This document shows positions 25,102-34,501 of a stretch of 64,000 nt of DNA, piece after piece. Position 1 is the first letter of the stretch. Every line of letters starts with the position of its first letter. The DNA comes from Fictibacillus fluitans (lineage in GTDB: Bacteria; Bacillota; Bacilli; Bacillales; Fictibacillaceae). The stretch lies in contig NZ_JAUHTR010000001.1 of assembly GCF_030418125.1 (NCBI RefSeq), positions 682,001 through 746,000 of the forward strand, given 5' to 3'. A program made the translations under genes and the position numbers. The notes beneath the pieces are model-generated. The model was not told where the DNA came from. It searched no databases and saw only the letters and a list, made by a program, of their open reading frames with translations.

Positions 25102-25820
25102 CAAACCATTTTATTAAATTCCTTTTGAAGCCGTTTGATGATCCGCTTTTCCAGTCTGGAAATATAGGATTGCGAAATTCCGAGCATATCGGCGACATCT
25201 TTTTGTGTTTTCTCTTCCCCTCCGGAAAGCCCAAAACGAAGCTCCATAATCTGTTTTTCCCGGTCATTCAGCGTAAACAATGCTTTTAGCAGCAATTTAC
25301 GGTCCACGTTTGCCTCGAGCCTTCTCGTTATAATATCTTCTTCGGTGCCGAGCACATCGGACAGCAGCAGCTCGTTTCCGTCCCAGTCTACATTCAGGGG
25401 CTCATCAAATGATACTTCAGACCTCGTTTTATTGTTTCTGCGCAAATACATCAAGATTTCATTTTCAATACATCGTGATGCATAAGTGGCCAATTTGATT
25501 TTTTTCTCAGGATTGAACGTGTTAACAGCTTTGATCAAGCCGATGGTTCCTATGCTGATCAAATCTTCAATATTGATTCCCGTATTTTCAAACTTCCTGG
25601 CAATATAAACCACCAACCGCAAATTCCGCTCAATCAGCAGGGATTTTGCTGCTTTGTCTCCAGTCGGCAGCTTTTCCAGCAGAACAGCTTCTTCTTCCTT
25701 GCTGAGTGGCGGCGGAAGGGCCTCGTGGCCGCCAATATAGTGTATTTCCTCCGTTTTAATACCAAGCTTGATTAACAGTTTGTACCACAAAAGCGTCAGT
25801 TTCAGCCGGATTTTCTTCAT
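25101..25820 (-). CDS. sigE: RNA polymerase sigma-E factor precursor (pro-sigma-E, early mother cell)
   Basis: The 239-residue protein has the same length as B. subtilis pro-sigma-E. Residues 1 to about 27 form the amphipathic pro-sequence ([20 protein letters not shown]...) that SpoIIGA removes, followed by region 2 ([21 protein letters not shown]) and region 4 ([21 protein letters not shown]). It lies 51 bases after spoIIGA and shares its promoter. Confidence 0.98.
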   Translation of the reverse strand: MKKIRLKLTLLWYKLLIKLGIKTEEIHYIGGHEALPPPLSKEEEAVLLEKLPTGDKAAKSLLIERNLRLVVYIARKFENTGINIEDLISIGTIGLIKAVNTFNPEKKIKLATYASRCIENEILMYLRRNNKTRSEVSFDEPLNVDWDGNELLLSDVLGTEEDIITRRLEANVDRKLLLKALFTLNDREKQIMELRFGLSGGEEKTQKDVADMLGISQSYISRLEKRIIKRLQKEFNKMV

Positions 25821-25871
25821 GTTGCTCTCCCCTCTCCCTTAAATCATGAGCATTAATTAATACTGACTGAT

Positions 25872-26798
25872 CTATGAGGCCGCAATTTCTTCCATCCCCT
25901 TTGACATCACCTCGGGGTGAACAATACAGCTGAAATTATTTTCACTGGACAGGCTGGTATAACTAAGTCCGATCAGCACTTTGGTGCAGGAAAACGTTCC
26001 TGTATTACTGCTGATCCTTACCTCATCAGGCTTAATGGCGGCAAGAAATTGATTATCCTTCCCCACCGCACGAAACGGAACAATTCTCAAGCGGGCCTCC
26101 CAAGGATGGGCACTGGCTTCACCGTCGGGAAACGCATGAATATCTTTTGTGAATGAAATGATTTCCTCTGGAAAATGCATGTGGTGCTGATTCATATCCA
26201 GGATCATGACAGGCACCTTGGTGATCGGATCATGAAGCTTATTTCCGCTGTCAATCAAACCTGTCGCATGTAAGATGGTGTCATCCAGGCAAATCTCCAC
26301 CTGAACCAATTCCGTGTAATGAAGTTTTTGTACCTTAATATCATCAACCCTCCTTTTTGAAAACAACCAGACAGCCGGAAATCCAATGAGTACAAAAGCC
26401 CAGCTTAGCACGTCCCCTTTTCCGGTCCCCTTAGTCGCAAGCATTCCTTGCATAACGGATAAATCACTCTGAAGAAAATAATGTGCGGCAAACAGTCCCC
26501 CTCCGGTTACAAAGCTTACAAAGTAAAACATACCTACATTTTTAAAAAAGTATGAGAACTTTTTAAACCCGAATGAAACGGCCATGATGAGGAGCGAAAA
26601 GCCAAATTTGATCAATGGGTGGTACATGCTGATCTCACTTGGAACAAAAAGCAGCAATACATACGAAGAACCGATCAGGGAACCTGCAAACAGTCTCCAT
26701 TTTTGCATTTTTCGTTTTAACACCATACCCGTAAGAACAATCAGCAGAAAATCGATGCAAAAATTAAGAAACCAAATGACATCCAGGTAAAGTGCCAT
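25872..26798 (-). CDS. spoIIGA: Pro-sigma-E processing membrane aspartyl protease
   Basis: The 308-residue protein has five hydrophobic N-terminal segments (to about residue 146) and a cytoplasmic aspartic-protease-like domain. The catalytic aspartate lies in TGLIDSGNKL at residue 183, the same number as the known B. subtilis active-site Asp183. It is activated by SpoIIR from the forespore and cleaves pro-sigma-E encoded just downstream. An AAAGGAG site precedes its ATG. Confidence 0.97.
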   Translation of the reverse strand: MALYLDVIWFLNFCIDFLLIVLTGMVLKRKMQKWRLFAGSLIGSSYVLLLFVPSEISMYHPLIKFGFSLLIMAVSFGFKKFSYFFKNVGMFYFVSFVTGGGLFAAHYFLQSDLSVMQGMLATKGTGKGDVLSWAFVLIGFPAVWLFSKRRVDDIKVQKLHYTELVQVEICLDDTILHATGLIDSGNKLHDPITKVPVMILDMNQHHMHFPEEIISFTKDIHAFPDGEASAHPWEARLRIVPFRAVGKDNQFLAAIKPDEVRISSNTGTFSCTKVLIGLSYTSLSSENNFSCIVHPEVMSKGMEEIAAS

Positions 26799-26828
26799 TT
26801 GTTTTCTCCTTTCCTATAAGATGAACTT

Positions 26829-26861
26829 AGTATAAAACAGGCATAACAGGAAGTCTGTCAA
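26829..26861 (-). promoter_or_regulatory. spoIIG promoter with long spacer (Spo0A-activated type)
   Basis: A perfect TTGACA (26861-26856) and TATACT (26834-26829) are 21 bases apart, close to the 22-base spacing of the B. subtilis spoIIG promoter that needs Spo0A. Spo0A-box-like sequences lie nearby: TTGTCACAA at 26897-26905 on the plus strand, CTTGTCTCAT at 26874-26865 on the minus strand, and TGTCAATTC overlapping the -35. Confidence 0.85.
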
Positions 26862-26929
26862 TTCATGAGACAAGATTTCTTGTAATTTTAAGAGATTTTG
26901 TCACAATTTTTTCCATTCTTTACAGCATA

Positions 26930-26963
26930 AAAAAACACCCTACTTTGGAAGTAAGGTGTTTTT
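26930..26963 (-). terminator. Intrinsic terminator after ftsZ
   Basis: AACACCTTACTT and AAGTAGGGTGTT pair with one internal mismatch around CCA, followed by a T7 run on the minus strand. It separates ftsZ from the spoIIG promoter. Confidence 0.85.
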
Positions 26964-26980
26964 AATATAACTTTTTTCAA

Positions 26981-28132
26981 TTATCTACGGCGATTTCGGT
27001 TACGGTTGCGAAGGAAAGTCGGTATATCCAGCGTATCCGCTTCATGTTGCGAAGGCGGAGCCTGCCTGCTTTCGTTTGTTACTTCCTCGCGCTGGCTGTT
27101 CTGGCTTGCCGGTGCTTTAGGCGGCTGCTGCTGGAATTTAGGGCGCTGTGCCTGGGCCTGCATCGCCTGCATATTTTCTCTTTCATCAAATCCGGTAGCG
27201 ATGACAGTTACGAGGATCTCATCCTTTAGATCCTCATTGATCACAGAACCGAAGATCATGTTAACTTCAGGATCAGAAGCTGTAGACACAATATCAGCGG
27301 CTTCGTTGACTTCATAAAGGCTGAGGTTGGCCCCGCCGGTAATATTCATCAGCACACCTTTGGCACCGTCGATCGATGTCTCAAGCAATGGTGAAGAAAT
27401 GGCTTTGCGCGCCGCTTCAGCTGCACGGTTTTCCCCGGTGGCAATCCCGATACCCATCAGTGCAGAACCTTTTTCCGTCATAATGGTTTTAACATCGGCA
27501 AAGTCAAGGTTGATTAATCCAGGTACAGCAATCAGGTCGGAAATACCCTGAACACCTTGGCGCAATACGTTATCCGCTTCACGGAATGCTTCAAGCATCG
27601 GTGTGTTTTTATCCACAATCTCTAGCAATCTGTCATTTGGAATCACAATCAGCGTATCTACTTTTTCTTTAAAAACGCTGATCCCGCCAATGGCCTGGGT
27701 AGAACGCTTGCGTCCTTCAAATGTAAACGGGCGTGTTACTACCCCTACTGTCAATGCTCCCATTTCCTTGGCAATTTCAGCAATAACTGGAGCCGCACCT
27801 GTTCCGGTTCCGCCTCCCATTCCTGCTGTTACAAAGACCATATCGGCACCGCGCAAGGCTTCTTCAACCTGTTCCCTGCTCTCTTCGGCCGCTTTTTTCC
27901 CGATATCAGGATTAGCACCGGCTCCCAATCCTCTTGTTAATTTGGAACCGATTTGCATCTTGATCTGAGCTTTAGAAAGATTAAGAGCCTGTGCGTCTGT
28001 ATTGACACAAATAAACTCTACACCTTGTACTCCATGCTCAATCATGCGGTTAACAGCGTTGCTTCCGCCGCCGCCAACTCCGATTACTTTAATTGTCGCT
28101 AATGAATCCATGTTCATATCAAACTCTAACAT
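26981..28132 (-). CDS. ftsZ: Tubulin-like cell division protein FtsZ
   Basis: This 383-residue GTPase forms the Z ring. The core carries the tubulin signature [18 protein letters not shown] (near residues 105-122) and the synergy-loop sequence [12 protein letters not shown] variable Q/P-rich linker (about 320-365) leads to the conserved C-terminal peptide DIPTFLRNR, which binds FtsA and SepF, and an Arg-rich tail. AGGAGG precedes the ATG. It is downstream of ftsA. Confidence 0.99.
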   Translation of the reverse strand: MLEFDMNMDSLATIKVIGVGGGGSNAVNRMIEHGVQGVEFICVNTDAQALNLSKAQIKMQIGSKLTRGLGAGANPDIGKKAAEESREQVEEALRGADMVFVTAGMGGGTGTGAAPVIAEIAKEMGALTVGVVTRPFTFEGRKRSTQAIGGISVFKEKVDTLIVIPNDRLLEIVDKNTPMLEAFREADNVLRQGVQGISDLIAVPGLINLDFADVKTIMTEKGSALMGIGIATGENRAAEAARKAISSPLLETSIDGAKGVLMNITGGANLSLYEVNEAADIVSTASDPEVNMIFGSVINEDLKDEILVTVIATGFDERENMQAMQAQAQRPKFQQQPPKAPASQNSQREEVTNESRQAPPSQHEADTLDIPTFLRNRNRNRRR

Positions 28133-28167
28133 GAGCGTTCCTCCTAATGACTAGTTAACCCTGTCTC

Positions 28168-29448
28168 TTATTCGAAAAATAAACCAAACCAGTTTTTTAC
28201 TTTGGATTTCATACCGCCTCCAGCTTTTTCGCTTTGTTTGGCGGGCTGTGGCTGTTTCTTGCGCTGCTGCTGGACTTCTGCTCCTTCTGTAAGGGCAGAA
28301 GCGACCTCTTTACCCTGTACCTTAATATTTCGGTACGTAAACTGTATGAGACCGATTCCTGTGGTGTACTGAGGCTCTCTCACCCCTATATAATCCGGCA
28401 AGGAAACTCTGACATTATTCTGGAAAATTTCCTGTGCAAGTTCAAGCAGGCCAGGCATGGCCGCTACGCCCCCGGTAATAACAAAGCCTCCCGGAAGATC
28501 GCCATAACCTTGCCGAATCAGCTCTTCATCCGCCAATTCAAGCATTTCCGCAATGCGGGCCTCAATAATTAAAGCCAAATCATACTGGCTGATTTCCTGT
28601 TCTGATGATGATCCAATTTGAGCGACTGAAAAGGTTTCGTCCTTGGACGCATGGTCCACAAATGCATGTCCATGTTTCAGTTTGATTTTTTCTGCATCTT
28701 CTGCTGTCGTCCGGAGACCAATTGAAATATCCTTGGAAATAAATTCGCCGCCAAAAGGAAGTACTGTAGTCATCTGCATGGTGCCTTGATCGAAGACTGA
28801 GACCGTCGTGGAACCGCCTCCGATATCAATTAAAGCCGTTCCCAAGTCCATTTCATCTCTTGTCAGGGCAATGGATGCAGTTGCCAGCGGTTCAAGGCAG
28901 ATATCTGCCACTTGCAGCCCGGCTCTTTCCACACACCTTAATAAATTATGTAATATGGTCTTGGATCCTGTTACGATTGTACCTTCCATTTCAAGCCTGA
29001 CTCCAAGCATTCCGCGCGGATCAATAATTTCATCTGTTCCATCTACAATAAACTGCCCAGGTATGACATCAATAATTTCCCGTTCAGGAGGAATTGAAAC
29101 CACTTGCGCTGCATCAATCACACGTGCAATGTCTTCATCTCCGATCTCCCGGTCCTCACTGGAAACGGCGACAACACCGTGGCATGGCTGAAGCTGGATG
29201 TGGTTTCCTTTTACGCCTACTATTACTGCATTAATCGGTATACCAAGCATACGCTCCGCCTGGTCTACTGCTTTTTTTATGGAACGAACTGTTTCATCGA
29301 TATCAACAATAGATCCCTTTTTTATTCCTGCTGATTTTGAGTGACCTACACCAATTACATTAAAGGATTCACTGGTCATTTCTCCAATGATAACTTTAAT
29401 ATTGGATGTACCGATGTCTAAACTCACATAAATCTCATTGCTGTTCAT
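28168..29448 (-). CDS. ftsA: Actin-like cell division protein FtsA
   Basis: This 426-residue actin-family ATPase tethers FtsZ to the membrane. The nucleotide-binding phosphate loops appear as SLDIGTSNIKVIIG and LIDIGGGSTTVSVF, and ITGGVAAMPGLLELA forms the adenosine site. The C-terminal amphipathic membrane-targeting helix is KSKVKNWFGLFFE. It heads the ftsA-ftsZ operon. Confidence 0.98.
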   Translation of the reverse strand: MNSNEIYVSLDIGTSNIKVIIGEMTSESFNVIGVGHSKSAGIKKGSIVDIDETVRSIKKAVDQAERMLGIPINAVIVGVKGNHIQLQPCHGVVAVSSEDREIGDEDIARVIDAAQVVSIPPEREIIDVIPGQFIVDGTDEIIDPRGMLGVRLEMEGTIVTGSKTILHNLLRCVERAGLQVADICLEPLATASIALTRDEMDLGTALIDIGGGSTTVSVFDQGTMQMTTVLPFGGEFISKDISIGLRTTAEDAEKIKLKHGHAFVDHASKDETFSVAQIGSSSEQEISQYDLALIIEARIAEMLELADEELIRQGYGDLPGGFVITGGVAAMPGLLELAQEIFQNNVRVSLPDYIGVREPQYTTGIGLIQFTYRNIKVQGKEVASALTEGAEVQQQRKKQPQPAKQSEKAGGGMKSKVKNWFGLFFE

Positions 29449-29509
29449 TCTTTGGCACCTCCCTAAGTTTAAAATGTCCGTTATACACTATTCGTTTATC
29501 CGTTATGTA

Positions 29510-29573
29510 ATTATATCGGTATACGAGTGGGTTAATTAAGAAATAAATTCCACAAACAAGGAATATTCCCTCT
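29510..29573 (-). promoter_or_regulatory. Candidate ftsAZ promoters: sigma-H type and sigma-A -10
   Basis: AGGGAAT (29571-29565) and GTGGAATTT (29553-29545) are 11 bases apart. The -10 fits the sigma-H pattern RnnGAATWW fully and the -35 is one base off AGGAWWW. Downstream, a perfect TATAAT at 29515-29510 could be a sigma-A -10 with a poor -35. B. subtilis ftsAZ is known to have a sigma-H promoter. Confidence 0.55.
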
Positions 29574-29599
29574 TTTTTTTCTTAAGTTTTTAAGAAAAG

Positions 29600-29953
29600 T
29601 TAACTCTTTTTTCTTGATTCGCTCCATTTCGAAATAACAAGCCGTCGAATGACAGCTATATTATTAAACAATCTCACGCCAAATGCAAATATAGCAGCTA
29701 AATATAAATCAATGCCCAGATGCACGCCGAGATAAGCGAGTGCGGCAGCGAGCAAAATATTGAAGAAAAACCCGCTGATGAACACTTTATCTTCAAAATT
29801 CCCCTGTAAATGTGCACGGATGCCGCCGAACAATGTGTCCAGCGCTGCCAGTACTGCAATGGACAGGTAGTTGGAATATTCGAGGGGAATACGTATTTCT
29901 GACAAAAACCCCAGCACCAAACCAATGATTAAAGCCAAAACCGGCAGCCACAT
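29600..29953 (-). CDS. sbp: Small basic protein Sbp (DUF1290)
   Basis: This is a 117-residue membrane protein with three hydrophobic segments and a basic C-terminus (RRLVISKWSESRKKS). It is conserved between ylxX and ftsA in Bacillaceae, but its function is unknown. Its ATG follows the ylxX stop directly (TAAATG). Confidence 0.93.
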   Translation of the reverse strand: MWLPVLALIIGLVLGFLSEIRIPLEYSNYLSIAVLAALDTLFGGIRAHLQGNFEDKVFISGFFFNILLAAALAYLGVHLGIDLYLAAIFAFGVRLFNNIAVIRRLVISKWSESRKKS

Positions 29954-30655
29954 TTACAATTCCTCCTTTGCCTGCTTCATGTATTTCACACGAATGGGTT
30001 TGTCGTAAGCAGGCAGTGTCAGCTGGTTTTCAGGCTTAGAATCAATATAGAGGTTTTCCCTTACAAAGTCTTCAGCAGATTCCGAGGCAATAATCTTATT
30101 CTGAAGTTTTTGCGCATCATCAGACAGAACCTTAATCTCAATAGGGAAGGAAGAAATTGGCTGGTTGTTAATGTACGTTTCCCCATTTACCTCCCTGATG
30201 GGCGTGGTCGTGATGATCCGCTGTCCATCCACTGAGATATCTTTAGCATCATATCTGTTAAGCTCATTGATTAACCTTCTGATTAATTCCGGATATACTT
30301 TAGGCATTTCACCCTCATTAAAGGGTTCGATAGTAATTACAATTCCTTGTCCGCTCACTTCTGTCAAACCTGCTTCTTCTTTTAAATCATCCAGCGCTTG
30401 CTGCATGGCCTCTATTTTTTCTTTCTTCCGCGACTGCTCATAATTGTCGAGCAGGGCCTGGTATTTATTGATTTCATCATTCAAATCCTGCTGCCTCTGT
30501 TTTTCCTTTTCAAGATCCGCACGAAGCTCCCACGTGTCTCTGGTGTCCCTTGTGACCGGATTGTTGGTTGTCTGAAACTGAACAGCAAGCATCAGGCCGA
30601 GAATACACGCAACACCAGAAAACACTGCCCTTCTTTTTCTGTTCAATTTGCTCAT
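29954..30655 (-). CDS. ylxX: DUF881 protein YlxX
   Basis: This 233-residue protein has an N-terminal transmembrane helix (about 10-28), an extracytoplasmic coiled coil (about 45-95) and a DUF881 domain (GIVITIEPFNEG... ISVDGQRI). It is a paralogue of ylxW next door. Its role in the division cluster is unknown. It overlaps ylxW by four bases (ATGA). Confidence 0.92.
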   Translation of the reverse strand: MSKLNRKRRAVFSGVACILGLMLAVQFQTTNNPVTRDTRDTWELRADLEKEKQRQQDLNDEINKYQALLDNYEQSRKKEKIEAMQQALDDLKEEAGLTEVSGQGIVITIEPFNEGEMPKVYPELIRRLINELNRYDAKDISVDGQRIITTTPIREVNGETYINNQPISSFPIEIKVLSDDAQKLQNKIIASESAEDFVRENLYIDSKPENQLTLPAYDKPIRVKYMKQAKEEL

Positions 30656-31344
30656 CCTTCTTTGCTTAAATAAGGATCCATTGTAATTTCATCCTTCTTT
30701 GCGATTCGAACCTCTACTCCATCGTTGACCAGTTCATTGACGACAGAAAGGTTCAGGGATTTTTCAAGGACCGTTTTGTCACCAATCGCCGAGATCGTAA
30801 ACGGTGCGGGATACTGGTTTCCGTCCACACTGACTACTGGCCCGATGCAGCTGATGTAGCTTGTATGGGAGATTCTTTGCCCGTTGACCGCTACCGCTTC
30901 GGCACCCGACACGAGCATTTCATAAATGACGCTTCGGATATGTTCCTCATGGACAATATAATTGTTCGGATTTTCTCCTTCCGGGATATAAGAAGCATCC
31001 GATAAGGTCACTTCAATTCCAGGGCCTTTCACTTTGATCCCGCCGGTTACTTCTCTCAGTTTCTTCAAATCTTCCACCAGATTAAACGATTTTTTCTCCT
31101 GATCGGCCAATTTGTTTTCCCTGTTTTGAATCTGAAGCTGGATTTTTTTTAATTCATTGTTTAATTCCCTGTTCGTTTTCTGTGTTTTCAAGATTTCACT
31201 CCGTAAGCCGTCTTCCTGTTTCCACTCGCTGCTGGTCTCGTGTGTACCCGCCTCTTTCTTCGTCGTCTGGTATGAATACGATAAAAAAAAGCCAGTCACG
31301 AGCATAATGATTGAAAAGAAAACGTACTTGCCAGTCGGTCTCAC
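30652..31344 (-). CDS. ylxW: DUF881 protein YlxW
   Basis: The 230-residue protein has the same layout as YlxX: one N-terminal helix (VFFSIIMLVTGFFLSY), a coiled coil with ELKKIQLQIQNRENKLADQE and a DUF881 domain (GIEVTLSDASYIPEG... AVNGQRIS). GTG start at 31344 overlaps the divIB stop (GTGA). The tandem pair with ylxX reflects an old duplication. Confidence 0.92.
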   Translation of the reverse strand: MRPTGKYVFFSIIMLVTGFFLSYSYQTTKKEAGTHETSSEWKQEDGLRSEILKTQKTNRELNNELKKIQLQIQNRENKLADQEKKSFNLVEDLKKLREVTGGIKVKGPGIEVTLSDASYIPEGENPNNYIVHEEHIRSVIYEMLVSGAEAVAVNGQRISHTSYISCIGPVVSVDGNQYPAPFTISAIGDKTVLEKSLNLSVVNELVNDGVEVRIAKKDEITMDPYLSKEG

Positions 31345-32108
31345 TCTTTCGGTGCCTCCTCATCGCCGTATTCGCGGAAGTACGTACTGATATCCATATT
31401 AATGACCCCTTTTCGATGAGGTCCAAGCTGCTGGACAATCGAAGGGTATTCCTCCATTTTTCGCGAAAAATGGCTGATGGAAGAACGGACCACATAGCCG
31501 TCAGTCATGTACAAAACGATTTTGTTGCCATTCCTGTCCTTGTTGTCCAATTGGATCTCGGAAATTCGGTGTGCAATCCCCTGCGGCAGCTTGGCGAGCT
31601 CCTTCGCCATTGGTTTCAGCTCACTTTTATCTTTCCAGCCTGCTATGATAGGGGCATTGACAGGCATGAATTTCTTATCCATATGAGCAAGTACTTTACC
31701 GCTCTCCAGCACAGGATAATATCTGTTTTTCTCCTCAAGGTAAGCCACTCTATGGTATTCCTTCACTTGAATTTGGAGATGGTTATAAAACGATTTATGT
31801 ACTGCAACAGAGGAAACTTCCTGCAGTTTGCCAATGTTTTTCTCGATATCTTTATCCGAAAGGTTCAGGAAACTGGTATGGGGTTTGATTTTTCCGGCTT
31901 TGATAATCGCCTCGTCACTAATATTTTCATTTCCAGTCACCGATATTTTTTTAATATCACTGAAACTGGATTGAAAATAGACAAAAATCATGATCAGCAA
32001 AAAGAAAAGGGACAAGTAAATAACCATTCTTCTGTTCGTTTTTTGTTTCCGCTGTGTCTTTAATTTGGGAATACGGTCTTCAATAGGCACAACCTTCTGC
32101 TCGTCCAT
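31341..32108 (-). CDS. divIB: Cell division protein DivIB (FtsQ family)
   Basis: This 255-residue bitopic protein regulates the septal synthase with FtsL and DivIC. It has a cytoplasmic N-terminus, one transmembrane helix (about 28-48, MVIYLSLFFLLIMIFVYF), a POTRA domain (DIKKISVTGNENISDEAI) and a beta domain with a C-terminal tail. The start at 32108 matches family length and has GGGGGAAGGAC just upstream. A 36-residue in-frame extension to 32216 shows no relation to the family and is rejected. Confidence 0.95.
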   Translation of the reverse strand: MDEQKVVPIEDRIPKLKTQRKQKTNRRMVIYLSLFFLLIMIFVYFQSSFSDIKKISVTGNENISDEAIIKAGKIKPHTSFLNLSDKDIEKNIGKLQEVSSVAVHKSFYNHLQIQVKEYHRVAYLEEKNRYYPVLESGKVLAHMDKKFMPVNAPIIAGWKDKSELKPMAKELAKLPQGIAHRISEIQLDNKDRNGNKIVLYMTDGYVVRSSISHFSRKMEEYPSIVQQLGPHRKGVINMDISTYFREYGDEEAPKE

Positions 32109-32239
32109 GTCCTTCCCCCATGTAAATGCAAATAACTGAACACATTCCTTCTTATGGAAAGAGGAAGAAAAACAGCAGTTCTTCAGCTGCTCTTCTTCAT
32201 CTTCAAAGGTCAACATCCAGTTTGAGTCAAGTCTATTAA

Positions 32240-32248
32240 ATTATAACA
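32240..32248 (-). promoter_or_regulatory. Candidate extended -10 promoter for divIB
   Basis: TGTTATAAT is a perfect extended -10 about 130 bases upstream of divIB, after the murB gene. The leader also contains an AGCAG/CTGCT hairpin followed by TTTTTCTT, which may act as an attenuator. Confidence 0.5.
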
Positions 32249-32276
32249 TAATTCAAAGGACCCGATGTGGCATTTT

Positions 32277-33185
32277 TTAGCTTTTCCTGCCGATAATCTC
32301 CACTTCGGTTTCAATATCAATATTATGCAGCTCTTTTATTTTTTTCTTGATCAGGGAAATCAGCCCGAGCACGTCAGCAGCCTTGGCATCTCCTGTGTTC
32401 ACAATAAAGTTTGCGTGCATATCAGAGATTTGCGCACCACCTACTGTGGTTCCCTTTAATCCCGAGGATTCAATCAGCTGGCCGGCATAATTCGGAAGCG
32501 GATTTCGAAACACACTTCCGCAGCATGGGTGATTCCAAGGCTGCGTGTTTCTGCGGTAATCCTTGTTCTTCTTCAGCTCTGCCATAATGGTTTCACGGTC
32601 GCCTTTTTCCAGTACAAGTACTGCTTCCACACATATTCCACCTGTTTTTTGCAGGATGGAAGTACGGTATGAAAATTCCATTTCTTCGTTCGTATACCAC
32701 TTTAGTTCTCCATCAGGCATAAGAACGAGTGCTTTTTTCAAAATTTTAGACATGTCTGAGCCGTGGGCACCCGCGTTCATGAATACCGCGCCACCGACAG
32801 ATCCCGGAATTCCTGCAGAAAATTCAAGACCAGAGTAGCCTTGCCGCGACAATACAGTTGCCAGTTTCACAATGGAATAACCGCCGCCAACTGTAAATTC
32901 ATCGCCATTTTGTACAAGTTCGTCCAGCCCGTCCCCGAGCTTGATGACAACTCCCTCAATTCCTTCATCGGAAACAAGCAGGTTGGATCCTCTTCCGATT
33001 GCTCGGAAAGGTACTCCTGAATCCTTAATGTACCTCATCGCTTTTTTTAGAGAATCTGTGCTGTCTGGTTCAAAAAACAGATCAGCAGGTCCTCCGATTT
33101 TTAATGTTGTATAATGTTTCAGCGGTTCGTTTTCCAGAACTTTTCCCAAGTTCTCGGCCCGCAGCTGTTCTGCAAGTGTCGTCAA
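32277..33185 (-). CDS. murB: UDP-N-acetylenolpyruvoylglucosamine reductase
   Basis: This 302-residue FAD enzyme reduces UDP-GlcNAc-enolpyruvate to UDP-MurNAc. The FAD-binding region has AIGRGSNLLVSDEGIEG, and the type IIb active-site sequence CCGSVFRNP is near residue 222. Type IIb MurB is normal for Bacillus. It lies between murG and divIB in the conserved order. Confidence 0.97.
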   Translation of the reverse strand: MTTLAEQLRAENLGKVLENEPLKHYTTLKIGGPADLFFEPDSTDSLKKAMRYIKDSGVPFRAIGRGSNLLVSDEGIEGVVIKLGDGLDELVQNGDEFTVGGGYSIVKLATVLSRQGYSGLEFSAGIPGSVGGAVFMNAGAHGSDMSKILKKALVLMPDGELKWYTNEEMEFSYRTSILQKTGGICVEAVLVLEKGDRETIMAELKKNKDYRRNTQPWNHPCCGSVFRNPLPNYAGQLIESSGLKGTTVGGAQISDMHANFIVNTGDAKAADVLGLISLIKKKIKELHNIDIETEVEIIGRKS

Positions 33186-33245
33186 AAAAATCCCCCCTAT
33201 ATTCTGATTATTGCTCTATGATGTTGTATTTGATTGATTTCCTTT

Positions 33246-34343
33246 TTACGCCTGGCGTTTTATGTTTTCCATCAGTTTAACCACGTTGGCTGCGGCCTGG
33301 GGCATTCCGAGTTCTTTGGATGCCTGGTGCATATGCTGCCAGTTTACCTGATTATCCAATATACGGTCCACTTCTTCAAGCAGCCGGGAGCCGCTCATGT
33401 CCTTTTCAAGAACCACAACCGCTGCGCCGTTCTTTTCCAGCGCCCTCGCGTTCTTTTCCTGATGGTTGTTGGTTACATAAGGACTCGGTATTAAAATACT
33501 AGGAATTCCTAGCGCCGTCAATTCCGCAATGGAGGTAGCGCCGGCACGGGCCACGACAAGGTCAACCCCGGCAAGTAGTTCCGGCATATTATGAACGAAT
33601 GGAACGATAGTCACATTCTTCGGGCTTCCCGACTGGTTTACCGCAGTCAGTACATTTTCGTAATGAACGTCTCCGGTCACATAAACGAACTGATAGCTTT
33701 TCTTGCCTGCTTCCGAGAGCACGTTAAGAAAAGCTTCGTTGATCGGCTTCGCGCCACGGCTTCCCCCGACAATCAATACCGTCTTTTTCCCGGAATCCAG
33801 GTTTAAGGACCGTTTCCCTTTTGCACCGTCCGTGCCGATCACTTCTGACGCACGCGGATTACCTGTAAAAACCACCTTTTCCTGTGGAAAGAACGACGCA
33901 CTCTCTTCAAACGAAATCGCGATCTTCTTCACATACCTGCTCAGGAATTTGTTGGTGAGACCCGGCACACTGTTTTGTTCATGTATAAGGGAAGGGACGT
34001 TCAAACTGCTTGCCGCATAGACAACCGGTCCGCACACATAACCCCCTGTTCCTACTACCACATCCGGCTTAAATTCTTTCATGATTTTCTTGCACCGTGA
34101 AACTCCTTTTAAAAACCGCATCACGGTTTTGGCATTTTCCATGGAAAGGCTTCTCTTGAAACCGGTAATGTGGATGCTTTTAAAAGGGATATTCTCCCTG
34201 GGTACGAGCTTGCTTTCCAAGCCTTTTTCCGTACCAATATATAAAATCTCCGCATCGGGATGAATTTTTTTAATTTCCTTTGCCAGTGCGAGTGCAGGGT
34301 AAATATGCCCCCCTGTACCGCCGCCGCTCAATACAATTCTCAT
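33246..34343 (-). CDS. murG: Lipid II synthase (UDP-GlcNAc transferase MurG)
   Basis: This 365-residue GT-B glycosyltransferase adds GlcNAc to lipid I on the inner membrane face. The glycine-rich loop [16 protein letters not shown] is at the N-terminus, a second G-loop [12 protein letters not shown] near residue 100, and the donor site is in [20 protein letters not shown]. Confidence 0.98.
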   Translation of the reverse strand: MRIVLSGGGTGGHIYPALALAKEIKKIHPDAEILYIGTEKGLESKLVPRENIPFKSIHITGFKRSLSMENAKTVMRFLKGVSRCKKIMKEFKPDVVVGTGGYVCGPVVYAASSLNVPSLIHEQNSVPGLTNKFLSRYVKKIAISFEESASFFPQEKVVFTGNPRASEVIGTDGAKGKRSLNLDSGKKTVLIVGGSRGAKPINEAFLNVLSEAGKKSYQFVYVTGDVHYENVLTAVNQSGSPKNVTIVPFVHNMPELLAGVDLVVARAGATSIAELTALGIPSILIPSPYVTNNHQEKNARALEKNGAAVVVLEKDMSGSRLLEEVDRILDNQVNWQHMHQASKELGMPQAAANVVKLMENIKRQA

Positions 34344-34377
34344 AAAGCACCTCCGTTACCTGTATAAAAACAATACA

Positions 34378-34401
34378 GCCCTGTCATCACACTGACAGGG
34401 C
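34378..34401 (-). other. Hairpin between spoVE and murG
   Basis: GCCCTGTCA and TGACAGGGC form a perfect nine-base stem in the 158-base gap. On the minus strand it is followed by TGTATTGTTTTTATA, a weak terminator-like tail. It may attenuate transcription from spoVE into murG. Confidence 0.5.
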
Positions 34402-34501
34402 ATGTGAAAGACAAATAAAGTTATAGCCGCTGACACCGTGGCCCTTAAACTGCAGCTGTTTCACTTTTTTGTCCATAAAAATCGGGCACATACTTTTGCA
34501 T

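Noticed and set aside
29575-29612. Hairpin between sbp and ftsA as a terminator
   Set aside because: The TTAAG inverted repeat is followed by A rather than T on the minus strand, so it cannot work as an intrinsic terminator for sbp.
32109-32216. N-terminal extension of divIB
   Set aside because: The extra residues resemble no DivIB and lack a ribosome-binding site; the ATG at 32108 fits the family.
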